In this document: positions 1 through 11,752 of the stretch, in pieces
Numbering within the stretch: position 1 is the first letter of the stretch
Layout of the letters: the number at the start of each line of letters is the position of its first letter
From: Steromphala cineraria
Taxonomy: Eukaryota; Mollusca; Gastropoda; Trochida; Trochidae
Direction of reading: 5' to 3'
DNA length: 64,000 nucleotides
Assembly (NCBI GenBank): GCA_916613615.1
Contig: OU744725.1
Span: 57,296,575 to 57,360,574 of the forward strand
Program-made: the position numbers and the translations under genes
The notes under the pieces: generated by a model
Database searches by the model: none
What the model was told of the DNA's origin: nothing
What the model saw: the letters and a program-made list of their open reading frames with translations, nothing else

Positions 1-703
1 CAATGCTTCAATTTCATTCACTACTATATTCATAATTTTAAGCCACTATTCAGTCCATCAAATGTATCTCTTTTTGAAGCAAAAGTTTGGCTGCACGAAC
101 GTTGTGAATTTCAGCTTGTGATTCACGGATTTTAACTACATGTCATGTCGCACGTGCTGCACGAAATCGAAAGCACATAGCGTGTAGGTGGTGAGTCTCA
201 GGTTTTGAACAAATTCAAGTCCGTGTTTCAAGGTCTTTTCAGGAGGAAGCAAAGGTGAGTTGCTTTTTAGTACATTCATGTATTTGCTGATCAATCCTAT
301 TTAGGCATTTAAATACGAAAATAATGAAGTATGTTACAGAGGGTTTACACGGTATAAATCGAGCATTCTATACATTTTGCTGTTGAAGAAGTGTTTCGTA
401 ATAAAAGATGACTTAATGATCATTTAGTGTCATTATCATTAATGTAAATAGTAATGATAACATGATATTCGTAAGTATCAGCTAGGGTGCTTAAAAGCTT
501 TACAACTTTTTGTAATTAATTTAGCATCTTCTTCTTTATCAGTAACCAGATTTTCCGACATTTATCATGAAAAATGATTTGTTCACTAAGCAATTATACT
601 CTTAACATTATTTAAAAGTCAGATTCAAAATGTTTTGAAATTTTTATTTTGCCAAAATACTTAACCTTTTAAGAGATCAACATAACAACAATACAGTAAA
701 ACA
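1..703. other. No gene recognised (left edge)
   Basis: AT-rich non-coding sequence. No frame stays open for a meaningful length, and no repeat family found elsewhere in the window is recognised here. Confidence 0.5.
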
Positions 704-1035
704 CATTCTCTTCCCACAGAGGCAGATCAAGTCATTAAATGTTGATACAGCCTCTGTTATATTACGCCGAAAACCGTGCGAACCTGCCGGAAAAAAATTA
801 TACCACAATCCATTTGAATTTCTCTATCAAATGGCGTTTCTCTCATGGAAAGGGTGGTTCAAATTACAATGCTTTTGCCTTGATTCAGTAGCCAAAATGA
901 TGAATTTAGAAACACCGTCGCTGATTGCACAACTAACTTTGATTGCCTCCAATCAGCCACAAACTCGGCGTAATATGACAGAGGCTGTATCAACATTTCA
1001 TGACTTGATCTGCCTCTGTGCATGGGAAGAGAATG
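704..1035 (+). mobile_element. Family A MITE, copy 1 (MULE-like, 9-bp TSD)
   Basis: Non-coding element with long terminal inverted repeats (about 60 bp). The left end reads CATTCTC..CCCACAGAGGC and the right end is its complement, ..GCCTCTGTG..GAGAATG. Each terminal repeat contains its own inverted pair CAGAGGC/GCCTCTG, so it can fold on itself. The flanks are a perfect 9-bp direct repeat AGTAAAACA (695-703 and 1036-1044), which marks the insertion limits. Long TIRs plus 9-bp duplications are the usual signature of Mutator-like (MULE) transposons; that superfamily assignment is inference. No transposase is encoded. Short ORFs inside are shadows. Confidence 0.85.
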
Positions 1036-1370
1036 AGTAAAACAATGATAAGCAATCAACAAAGATCACTGTTGAGATACCTCAGTATAGTGTTTCTATC
1101 AACTGAGGTTACACTTTTGTTTGAGGTACTACATATGGACATTATTTTGACAATCCAAAACAATATTAAATTCGGCCTTATTATGGATGATTCAAAATGG
1201 ACCATATGCATGAAACTGATTTCTTGTCAAAGGATTGGGAACATTTCTTCAAGACTCACTTGGATTCTCGGTCCTATACATTGTTGAAACATTAGAGCTA
1301 ATCATGAAGAACTTGAATTTGTGTTTGGGAGTTAAGATGGAATACTAGTAGACCTTGATGATTGATTCTC

Positions 1371-2373
1371 TACGAAAGCCTACAGGGCTCAGAATGGATT
1401 TTTGAAATTTCTCTTTTAAAAGTGGTAATTACCACTTTTAAAATGGTAATTACCACATTTTAGGAAAAATGGTTTCTTGAATTTTTTTCTTTAATAATTG
1501 GTAAATACCATTTCTTCTCGTAATTACCACCTTTTGAAACTGGTAACCATTTTTGGTTATTAATTATTACTACATTTAACTTGTAAATTCCACTTCCATA
1601 AACAAGTGTCAAAAAGAAAAGCTACCGCGTGTTTGCATCGACATAAACTAAAAACAAACCCATATAGAAATATCATTTTGGTTTAACTTTTAAGAGTGTC
1701 CTTTTTACACAATGTGATCGAGATAATCCCATAACTGTTCGTCAAAATCAGGTCGTGGCCCGTTGCGACACTGCAAGAGAGAGAGAGAGAGCCCTTGGAA
1801 AGGTCCTACAAGGGGCCTCACACGCCGACGTCGTCAGACAGTTTGGTTGTCAGGCGCATAACAGGCCGCAGACTTACTACGTCAAACTGGTCAGACTTCA
1901 GACAGGCCCATAATCGGCAGACCACCCTTGACCTCTGCCAGTGAAGACCACTACATCCGGTTATAACACCTTCTGAACTGCTCAATCACAGCGGCGTCAA
2001 CAGTGGTTACAGTACTGGGAAACAGAATCAGTCGAAAGGCCGTGTACCTGATACTGCGACAACATGGTGTCCGGCCACTCCATCTTACCGCGAACGGTTC
2101 CTGAACAGTTATTTATAAGTGGAATTTACAAGTTAAAAGTGGTAATAACCAATAACCAAAAATATGGTAATTACCAGTTTCAAAAGTGGTAATTACGAGA
2201 AAAAAATGGTTTTTACAAATTATAAAAGAAAAAAATTCAAAAAACCATTTCACCCCAAAAAGTGGTAATTACATGTACCAGAAAAAAGTGGTAATTACCA
2301 TTTTAAAAGTGGTATTTACCAATTTTAAAAGAGAAATTTCAAAAATCCATTCTGAGCCCTGTAGGCTTTCGTA
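1371..2373. mobile_element. Foldback element, ~230-260 bp inverted arms
   Basis: Left arm 1371-1601 and right arm 2113-2373 are inverted copies. Both begin at TACGAAAGCCTACAGGGCTC and run through a series of GGTAATTACCA-like short palindromes to ACTTGTAAATTCCACTT. The arms are internally repetitive: TGGTAATTACC-type units recur at irregular spacing. The central ~500 bp holds a decayed Tc1-like transposase fragment (separate entry). It could be a composite in which a Tc1-type element acquired expanded inverted arms, or a foldback element that captured the fragment. Confidence 0.8.
1785..2104 (+). pseudogene. Tc1-like transposase, N-terminal DNA-binding region, decayed
   Basis: Conceptual translation from 1791 gives ALGKVLQGASHADVVRQFGC, the first helix-turn-helix typical of Tc1/IS630-class transposases. 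After a frameshift between about 1862 and 1879, the frame starting at 1880 gives RQTGQTSDRPIIGRPPLTSA followed by SEDHYIRL, the GRP linker and the start of the second HTH. One in-frame TAA interrupts it. It continues as ITAASTVV..GNRISRKAVYLILRQHGVRP and stops. About 105 residues are present, against roughly 340 for a full Tc1 transposase. The catalytic DDE half is absent, so it cannot be active. It sits between the inverted arms of the foldback element. Confidence 0.85.
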
Positions 2374-3482
2374 ATTCTCTGTAATCATTTGTTTTTATCA
2401 CAAACATTTTTCCTTTTCGAAATGAATTGAAAACAAAAGTCCATACCAGGGCACATGTTCCTATGAATATCTTATCTATCACTGTATATGTCTGTCGCTG
2501 GAACCAAAGTGACATTGAGAACATTTCATAAATATATATTGGCTTTTACAGGTGAATGTTAGAATCATCTGTCGTAATGTATGTGATAGACAATCAGGAT
2601 ATAAAACGCTTTAAATTCTTATTCTTAAATTCATAGGTGTTATGCTGATTTGTTATTGTGTTGGATGGCATCGTTCAATTTAGTATGGTGACGTTATTAT
2701 TGACCTTTGACATTTTGTAAAAATCAAAACATATTCCAGGAAAATTATGGAGGATTGCAACTTATTTACATCCAAGGATTAATATCATATTTGTGGAGTG
2801 TATGTCAAATAATCAATAATTCTCTCAATACATGTAACGTAACCGACAGATACAACTCGTGATTACATTAAGTTGTGCCATAGGGTGTAGTAAACAATTT
2901 GTTTGAGTTAGCATAATTCGAAAATTGATTTTTATGTCTCTTCATATTGCATGATTAGGGAGTGTTGATCAAACATTGTGAAGTTCTCATCTGAGCAAAT
3001 TTAACAAGTTTGTCACTCTACAAGCACTCTACTGCTCGGCTTGCACGGAGTCATTTGTCAGAGTGACAATAAAACAATTCATCACTGAATGGGCATGGAA
3101 ACAGGCCTGCTTTAATTAACTCAATTGAGATGTTTGAAAACACAATTTTAAAAACTAATAAATGTACATTAATCCAAACAAACAGAAAAAAGAGTAAAAT
3201 TCGTAAAACGTTATCATGATTCAAAACAAATGTAAATATTTGTTTTAAATTACATTCTCCATTTTTGCCCCCTTTAGACTGGCTAGATAATGTTTCATCA
3301 AGTAACCAACAATAAAAATTAAGCACCATTTCTATTTGACGATTATGCCTTTTATTTTGACAATCATGATATCAAAATAAGATATGTGATAAAATATTAA
3401 AGTATGTTTGCCATGCGAGTGAAGAAACTTGTTTTATTTTCATTATCTTATAAAATGACGTCAAACCACAATCTTTCTCTTT

Positions 3483-3531
3483 TATAACAAATGACAACGC
3501 TTCTTGCCATGATTCAGTAGAAAAAATGATG
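3483..3531 (+). repeat. Family A internal remnant
   Basis: About 50 bp matching the interior of family A (ACAAATGACAACGCTTCT, then a deletion, then GCCATGATTCAGTAG and ATGATGA). Neither terminal repeat is present, so it is a relic fragment. Confidence 0.5.
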
Positions 3532-4850
3532 AAATTGATAAGAACTTCTTAAGGTTGATAAATATAAAAATACAAAAAAATATCACTTGGCACAGTCTGT
3601 AAAAGATATGAAAATATAAATACACCGGCTGGACTTGATCTGAAAATTATTAAAAACTGCTGACGAAACTAGTTGAAGGCAAAAAATATGTTATTTTCAG
3701 ACAATGTTGCCCAAAATAGAAGGATGAAATATGATAAGTAAGGCAAGTTTTCTATATATTGTCATTTGAATTATTGATTATTGAAGGATATTGACAGTAT
3801 CATGCCTTGGTAAGACAGTGTTCTCTTTCGTGATTGAGTTAAAAAGAAAGGTTTGATTCAACTTTTGATATAATGGTGTTTAATTATAAACTATTATTTT
3901 TGGAAAAATCAAACGATAACACCCTTTGATTAGAATTGAATATGTAAAATAATTACACCCAACGTTTTGAGTGAACCTTGAACCAGAAAATCGGAATTAA
4001 TTCAAGGATGCACTGTGAAAAAATCATATATTCATGCATGCTAGTTATATCCTTCTGAGAATGGAATTTGTAGGCTAACTGTTTTATAAAGATACAAAGT
4101 AAAATGTAAGAAAAAGGTATCCCAACTAAGACGAATCACCATTAGAGTGAAGTAGAAGTCAATCTTTTTTACTTCTGGTTGATATATTTTTTTAAATATT
4201 CATGATTGAAAAATACCATTTCGAAATTATTTTATTTTTCAAGGGAAATTACTTTTTTAGAAAAAATAATGAAACATACAGAATAAGAAAATTGAACCGG
4301 TAAACCTGTCACTAAAAAGATACTGAAAAAGTGTAAGGCGATGTAAATACGTCAGATTGGCATATATAACTTTGCCTTGTTATGATAATCATATGCACAA
4401 TACATACAAATATGTATGTGAGTTGTTCGTCTGTTTGTCAATAGGGATGTGTATCAAAAATCATTAAAATGAAATTCTTAATTATGGAGTATGATGGTTG
4501 ACATTTATTACATCTTAAATGTTCAGAGCAAAGATATGTTTGTCAACTGTGAAATGTAAAATGTTCAGGTTAAAACATAATTTTTTTTAAAAGGTTAAGA
4601 GCAGCACACCTAGAATAAATACTACATGAGGAAGTACATTATGTGACGAAGGGGCGTTTTTTTTCTAATAATAGGAGCGAGAGCGAAGATAACTTACTAA
4701 TAACAGTCATAACGCAATCTGTTGAGTGCAGTTACCAATTTTATTCAGAAGATGTGCACCCTTTCAAAAGTCGGTTTCAATTTTTTACAACAATTTTTTT
4801 GCATCGAAAATCACGAAAACTTGGTTATCACTGCTTAATTCTTCTTATTG

Positions 4851-4874
4851 CTTGGTGCCCCAAAGGGCACCAAG
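4851..4874. repeat. Perfect 10-bp hairpin
   Basis: CTTGGTGCCC, a CAAA loop, then GGGCACCAAG. A related GGCACCAAGC string occurs near 6030, so the two could bound an old element. That is weak inference. Confidence 0.5.
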
Positions 4875-5471
4875 TATTATGATTTGATTTTTCTAAAACT
4901 TTTCTGAATTCTCTCTTTATTACTCTTGATATTTTCAAAGGGAAGCCGCGCCAATCACATGTGTTGTATCCAAATCAAAAGACCAATGAACAGAGCTGTA
5001 GCAAAAAATGCATTACGTCACCATGTGGGTAATACAAAATATTTGGCACATTAAACTGTGGAATATGATTTCGCTTTAAATGTTATATTAAAAGAGAAAC
5101 AATGTTTTCTATTAAAGATGCTGATAAACGTTAACAGACTCAATCAAAAACATCTTCATTTGAAGAAGAATCTGCATTTGTTCCAGATAAAGCATTAATT
5201 ATTTCGCATTCAATAATCGCAGAATCCACTTTTTTATAACCCACGCGATTTAATTTCACGCTGGGCTCGCCTGGCGAATTAAAAGTAATGTTTGTGTAAG
5301 TACGATGGTGACATCGAAATAAGACTTATGTTTACAAATAGGTAGATCCCTTACGACCACGTGACAAGTCATATTTAACGATGTCACTAAATGTTTACGT
5401 TGAAAACATGTATTTATTATCAGAGTACTGAAATTGACTCATGCTATATTTAGAATATGACCTACATCGCT

Positions 5472-5520
5472 GGTTCCAAACGTTAGCTCAGCGGACCTGG
5501 GTTGAAATCCCGTCAGATCA
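5472..5520 (+). repeat. tRNA-like fragment (SINE head relic)
   Basis: TTAGCTCAGCGG resembles a tRNA A box, and GGGTTGAAATCCCGTC a B box, but the spacing is far too short for a tRNA and no cloverleaf can form. Best read as a deleted tRNA-derived SINE head. Confidence 0.35.
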
Positions 5521-6561
5521 TCGGAAAGTATTTTCTTTATTATCTGTTATACTACTGTTAATAATTAACCAGCATGACAAGATGATATCGTTTTGGCAGT
5601 ACGTTTTGCACAATTTCCTGTCATTGTCAACGCTACATGGCAACACAGTGCTTTTACTTCAAGTAACTACATCACAATGCCACAACATCATAAACATAGT
5701 GACCTCACTATGCAATGACATCACTGTCTTGAAAATCTAGTGTTGTTGTGTTCAGAGATTTACTTTTTTCTCTGAGATGTCGAAAAGAGTGAATTTGGAT
5801 GATAAATAGATTGTCACCCTCGTGTATTTTGATAAGAAATATACCAACAATCGTTGATGAATGTAAAAAATATTCATAACTTTCAGCAATTCGTGTTGAT
5901 AGAAATTAATTTTGTGAAGTTAACTTTGAGTAATACTTGTGTTAATATAAGTGCTGTTATCCAGTGTTGTATATTTCACTTATCCCCCGAATTGTTCGAC
6001 AAATAACAATCTCCTTCATCTGCCTATGTGGCACCAAGCATGCCTTTTTAAAGGCTTTTCTTGTCTACTTTGTTTGTAAAAACTCATAAAAGTACAATTG
6101 CATATATAGAGTTATTTAAATATCTTCACTTTAAATAGTATGAAGTCAACAACAAAAACAATGTTTACCATCCCTTGGCGATGTTTCAGTATTGAGCATT
6201 TAATTTCCTTTTTGGAAAGATTAAAAGATGAAAAATTGGCGAATTGCCACGTGGTTTTTTACGTTTTGTCTAACACTCTGTTTCTGCGACTCATGGACCG
6301 AATCTGATAGGATTTAGTTCTTGCTAATGCGCTTTCGTGATGCCAGAAGGGAAATTCAACGTCGGCGGAAATTACAACACTTCTAAAAATATGCGCCAAA
6401 GCCTGACTTAATCATTATCTGTCAATTTCATTACATTCAGATTAAGCATTAGCAACAACTACTGACTAAGACTGTGCTTAATTAGAGCAATACTCAACAT
6501 TTGATAGTTTGCTTCTAATTCATGATCAATAAAGTTTTCGTACATTGCCTGACTTATCATT

Positions 6562-6716
6562 CATAAAGGATACTAAACGACCTTCCATTTAAATACTATT
6601 TTTATTAAATGAGTTATCGTTTTGTATAAAACGAGCGAAAGCGAGCTGATACCAAATCATTCAAGAGTTTAATAAAAAATAGTATTAAATGGAAGGAAGT
6701 TTAGTATTCTGTTTAT
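6562..6716. mobile_element. Hairpin (palindromic) element
   Basis: Inverted arms 6564-6612 and 6668-6714 (GGATACTAAACG..CTTCCATTTAA against its complement). The spacer contains AACGAGCGAAAGCGAGC. The terminal string ATAAAGGATACT is shared with the hairpin at 38164-38314, which suggests related elements. Confidence 0.7.
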
Positions 6717-7850
6717 TACTTTCTATTATGTGATTGATGTTTTACAAGTTTTCTTCAAAAAACTTTCAAATGCTTCTTAAACGAACAAAATGGCTAAAAT
6801 GTGCCCTTTTACCCAAGATACAATAATAACGTTCAGGAAAGAAACATCAAAGTCCATTGTTAAGTTCGTTGTCACACAAGTCCAAGATTCTCATAACTAT
6901 CTATGCGTTTCTTTTTTCTAAGGGTATTCATTGTATTTTTCTTCATAAAAACTTGTTACACATTACCCTATTATGTATAGTATTTCTTGAAATTATAACA
7001 ATATGAAAAACAAATGACAATGTTATAAGTTCAATATTGCAAAGGATATCCAAAATGAAAACTTGATATACTTCACTATCAATCAATCTCATGTGACGCC
7101 TTAAACGAAAGATTTATTTTCATATTATGCTATTTGTAAGATTAATTCAAGATTCAAGATTCTTAAGTCTCTAGAACCACGCACGATCCGCGATGTCCAT
7201 GGGCAAAAAATATATAGAGAAATAAAGATATGGATTGCGCATGCATCAACATACGACATAACATACGACAGTATATACTATTACTTATGTGAAAAAAATG
7301 CAGTTGATGAAAAATGACATGTTCTTTAAACATCGGAATTTGTTTTGGGTTTTTTTAGGAGTAAATTAAGTTTTTTGAGGGTTTGGCTGACTTGAATAAT
7401 AAGCTGGTATAAACTGAGCTCTTTAGCTACTTAAGGCATGACATCTGATCAAACAATGCATTCCGTCAGCAACCATCGGTGAGTCCTTTTGGAGTCCACG
7501 CCATCTCCCTGTCTCAGTAGGATGTGATTATATGTTCAGAACTTTAAATTGGAATTGAGATACTACAAATATTCTTTAACGTGCAGGCCACCTTAAAATG
7601 ATTATAAATGTGTTCCCTGAAACTTTATCGGATAGGTTCTCTCTATGACTTGAGAAACGGATCTTTAAATACGAGATAAACTTTTGCATTAATCCAATTT
7701 GTACTATAGTTTAATGTTATTGTTATTGTTATTGAATGCATCACTAAGTCTACAATTGTTCACGATTTCTTCCACTCTTTTTAACCATTTTATTATTTGC
7801 ATTGTGCTGATAAAGTTTTAGAAATGTTAGAATTGTGGTTGATAACTTGA
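6717..7850. other. No gene recognised
   Basis: AT-rich sequence without open frames or repeats that I recognise. Confidence 0.4.
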
Positions 7851-7859
7851 CGGTGTCAG

Positions 7860-9647
7860 TTTGTATTGAGGTATACTGCCAAAATGTTTATTTTTTTTGT
7901 AGATGTAGACTTATGGGCTTGCGACTTAAACCGCCGTAAACGGAAAACATTGTAGAGCTCTGTAATCCAGTTATCATCTTCAAGAATTTTAAATGAACTT
8001 TAACTTTCCCATAACTCAGAACCATATAGTAAGATCGGTACAATCATTATGACATGACAAAGGCTTTGATAAGGCAATCGAGAGGAAACAATATATTTCT
8101 AGCTCGTTTTATAAGACAGAACAGTGCGAGGTTTTTCATAGTATAAATGAGTCGCCTATTTTTATGAAAGGGTAATCCGTGGAAGGTATAATTATCAACA
8201 ATATCAATATTCTGTTTGCCAAATTTAAATGAGCCATCCATTTATTAAATTTTGTTGTCCCAATACCAAAGGCATTTTCTGTAACTTTCACTTATTTACA
8301 ATACTCATAAAAGTGATCAATAGACAGCTGTAATGCTTTTGGACTGTCGCCAAACAAAGCATAATTGTTTGCAAAAACAAGTGATAGGAATTGTATTTAG
8401 AACAATTCATTTGTATCATTCAAACACTGTATCCAAATGCCTTTGCAATTTCGTTCAGATAATTCCTGTTCTAAATCATTTATTAAAATGCAAATAAAAA
8501 TGGCGACAAACTTTCTCCTTGACTTACTCCATTTAATTGTTTGATGACAACCGTGATTAAATATTCTGATACAGTGTTCAAGAAACGGCCATTTACTCAA
8601 ATGTATAGTAATTGTAACCAAAGTCCGGCAGACTTTAACGAAAGCTTTCGAGAAAGCAACAAATGCACAATATAACTTTCGTTTGGATGATTTCAATATT
8701 TGGGACAATATGTTTAAAAATTAATATTTTATCGACTGTTGAGAAACTTTTCCGGAAGCATGTCTGTGAAGATGTCATAAGATAAATCGTTTTTATTTTA
8801 TTCTGAGAGACGCTAATTAAGAATACAAGTAAATAGCTTTCCTAAGCAGCTAAGGATTGTTATCGGTCTATATGAATTTGGGTCCTATGTATTACCTTTA
8901 GATTTGTAAATCGGTTTTAAGGTACCGGTTATCCATGCCTTAGGTATGGATCCTGTTGAGAGAATAAGATTGAATATAAGTACGTTCAGCTGTCCCACTT
9001 TATCAAAAGAATGTACACTATATTCATTTACCACGAGATCAGATCTAGCGGATTTATTTGACTTAAGCGCCAAGAGCTTGATGCACTTCTTCAATATGGA
9101 TATCCATTTATTCCATTTATTTGGATTGTGAGTAACCTTATTTAAATCAATATTAGGATATTCCGTATTATTCGAAAATTTCAAGAAGTCATAAAGTGAT
9201 TTGAGATCTACAATGTTTTTATTGCTTTAATTTTTAGGATTAAGTAGTTTCCAAATTTCTCGGGGCGAGTTCTAGATTTGTGATCTGAACCTATTGGTAA
9301 TGGATCTTGTATAGCGGTTTGAGTGTCGATATTGATAAACCATATCATGCGCTTTAGGAATATATGTCAAGACGCTTGCTTATTTGATAAAAACAAAGTG
9401 TAAGTTGAAAAAATCACATCTTTGAGATCTACATTGTTTTTATTGCTTTCATTTTTAGGATTAAGTAGTTTCCAAATTTCTGGGGGCGAGTTCTAGATTT
9501 GTGATCTGAACCTATTGGTAACGGATCTTGTACATGTATACTGGTTTGAGTGTCGATATTGATAAACCATATCATGCGTTTTAGGAATATATATCATGAC
9601 GTTTACTTATTTGATAAAAACAAAGTGTAAGTTGAAAAAAATCACAT
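7860..9647 (-). pseudogene. Decayed non-LTR retrotransposon reverse transcriptase
   Basis: Reading the minus strand downward gives a broken ORF2. NSPREIWKLLNP (about 9270) and the fingers region follow first, then GSIPKAWITGTLKPIYKSKG (8885-9184 ORF) and NSYRPITILSCLGKLF with stops after it (about 8830-8880). Next come KRKLYCAFVAFSKAF, matching the RT motif around the first catalytic aspartate (here degenerate), and ILINDLEQELSE (8397-8708 ORF). The thumb/C-terminal region is FKFGKQNIDIVDNY (8047-8241) and VPILLYGSELWE (about 8010-8040). The layout matches L2/CR1/Jockey-like RTs. Several frameshifts and stops make it inactive. No endonuclease domain was seen, so the element is 5'-truncated; its upstream end is duplicated (next entry). 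Confidence 0.88.
9201..9647. repeat. Two-copy tandem duplication, 221-bp unit
   Basis: Unit 1 (9201-9421) and unit 2 (9422-9647) both start TTGAGATCTACA and share nearly all bases. The second carries a short ACATGTATAC-type expansion. It duplicates the upstream part of the reverse transcriptase relic, so it arose within the dead element. Confidence 0.85.
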
Positions 9648-9702
9648 ATTGGCAAAGTATTTTTCGTGACATAAGATCCATAATAGAATGTTTGTTTCCA
9701 TT

Positions 9703-10058
9703 TTAAAGGGACATTAGCACGTTTTTTTGACAAATGTATTTTGTAAATTGTTCACTGATAATTGCACGTTAATGCTCATTTGTATGATTTAATAGTGTCA
9801 AAACTCTCATTTCATATAGACCAATCATCTGTAGTCAGAAGACAAATAATAAGGATTCACTTCACATAGTGTCCATTGGCGGTCATATTTGTGTGAACAC
9901 CTTTAGTTCATTTTGTGTAAGAAAAAAGAATCGCATGGCTCAACTTTATTACTGCTTCATATAGTTTAAATACATTTTCTTTCAATTGAAACCATTTAGT
10001 TTCATTTTTCTGACATAACTTTATATTCCCCCTTAAAAGCGTGCTACTGTCCCTTTAA
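9703..10058. mobile_element. Family B MITE, copy 1 (TTAA-flanked)
   Basis: Ends are TTAAAGGGACATTAGCACG and CGTGCTACTGTCCCTTTAA, about 22-bp inverted repeats bounded by TTAA on both sides. The interior carries the family core (GTGAACACCTTTA.TTCATTTTGTG and TGACATAAC.TTATATTCC). TTAA targets are typical of piggyBac-type transposition; that assignment is inferred, and no transposase is present. Confidence 0.85.
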
Positions 10059-11210
10059 AGAGTAAAAGTTTCCCTTTCGGTCACTCATTAATTTACTTAA
10101 GGATTTGACCATGTGCATAGTTGTTATTATTTAGTTTTTGTTACATTTAAAATATATTATTTTCTGTGTCCACATGTGACATTCATCACTATAGAATGTT
10201 TATAAAGAAAAGACGCATGATGTGCTCAAATCGTAGAATACATGATATCATAACAAACTTGGTACACTTGTCAATCGCGATCCAAATAATATATATTGTT
10301 AAATAAAAGTTATTTCCAGACTATTTCATGTTTCTTCTAATGTTCTAAATGTTCAAATGACAGAACCTGCCCACATCCGGAAGTTGTTCGTAACCTTACA
10401 GTTTTTGCGCTGTAATTAACATGGTCACGTGCCAACGAATTAGCCAACGAAAGTTGGAACTGTACAATGAGTACGTAATTCTACATGTATTTTATCGTCA
10501 CGCAGTGATTTTTGTGGATAAAAGTACATTGAAAGATTGTTATTTGAAATTTTAACAAACAGTTTTATGGGCCTTTCAATTTATAAAATGTGCATTTAAA
10601 TATTTTAATCAGTCTCATTTTCTTTCCAAACAAATCTTTATAACTGATTTTTTTCAACGGAACCATAGATTATTAAACCGAATGGAATCAATTTGGTTGA
10701 CATTTGATGATTTTGATGATTTTGATTATATGCAGAAAAACAACGTAGTAGAATAAATGTAAATGTAGAGTAAATGTTTTGATTTTATATACACTGCAAA
10801 CATTAAAAAAAAGACTTCCTCGTGGTACAAATACGATTTAAAGTGATCTGTCTTTTTGTTGGATTTGAAATAGGAAAACAATACTGAAATACTCTCAACG
10901 GCTTAAGAAATGTTATGACCTAAAATACATGACCCAGAATGTACAATGTACACAGTTACAGCATCTCTTCAGAAGCCACCTATCCTATTCGCAAATTTGG
11001 AACATTATTTGACCATGCATCTTTAAAAAAAGAAAATTGTAGTTCTGGAATTTTTATTAGGGGTGATAGGGTAGTGAAAGAAGACTCTTTGACATGAATA
11101 CGTACATAATGCGGCACCAAGAATGTGAATGATGAAACAGCATATTTTATTCATGTAATAGAAATAGTTTATAAATTCGAAAAGCATTTTTAAAAAACGA
11201 CGTCTTACAA
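10059..11210. other. No gene recognised
   Basis: AT-rich DNA. No open frame or repeat assigned. Confidence 0.4.
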
Positions 11211-11298
11211 CGGCGATTGTTTGAACAGGTTTATTGATTTAACAGTCAAAACATTGTTATTAGTAAGCTTGTGTATTCCTAGTTATCTAAAAAAAATG
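11211..11298. repeat. 88-bp direct repeat, left copy
   Basis: CGGCGATTGTTTGAAC through AGTAAGCTTGTGTATTCC is repeated at 11665-11752, immediately right of the family B element. The pair brackets the element. Confidence 0.8.
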
Positions 11299-11662
11299 TT
11301 AAAGGGGCAGTAGCAAGTTTTTAGGGGGGAAATAAGGTGATATCAGCAAAATGAAAATTAATGGTTCCAATTGAAAGACAATGTATTTAAACTAAATGGA
11401 GCAGTAATAATTCAAATATATAACGTTACGTTTAGCCATGCAATTCCTTTTTCTTACAAAAAATGAATTAAAGGTGTTCACATAAAATTGCCACCAATGG
11501 ATTTTATCTGAATCTTCAAACTTTGTCCTCCGACTATGGATGATAGGCCTGTGTATTGAGATTTTTGACACTGTCAAACTAATACATTTAGCATTAACTT
11601 ACAATTATCAGTGAAAATTGTAAAATATAAAATTATCAAAAAACGTGCTACTGCCCCTTTAA
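11299..11662. mobile_element. Family B MITE, copy 2
   Basis: TTAAAGGGGCAGTAGCAAG at the left and CGTGCTACTGCCCCTTTAA at the right. The interior is near the family consensus, including GGTTCCAATTGAAAGACAAT and TTGACACTGTCAAA. The minus-strand ORF 11392-11577 is a shadow of the repeat and recurs in other copies. Confidence 0.88.
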
Positions 11663-11664
11663 AA

Positions 11665-11752
11665 CGGCGATTGTGTGAACAAGTTTATTGATTTAACTGT
11701 CAAAACATTGTTATTAGTAAGTTTGTTTATTCCTATTTTTCTGAAAAAAAAG
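11665..11752. repeat. 88-bp direct repeat, right copy
   Basis: Matches 11211-11298 with scattered substitutions. It lies directly after the TTAA end of family B copy 2. Confidence 0.8.

Larger units (their letters stand above)
2374..6561. other. Gene-free AT-rich stretch
   Basis: No recognisable protein or RNA gene. Short open frames (for example 3051-3329 minus and 5441-5740 plus) have no recognisable motif and look like chance in AT-rich DNA. Small items inside are listed separately: a family A remnant, a perfect hairpin and a tRNA-like fragment. Confidence 0.45.

Noticed and set aside
831..1287. ORFs in and after family A copy 1
   Set aside because: They lie in or run out of a non-coding MITE; the same frames are broken in other copies.
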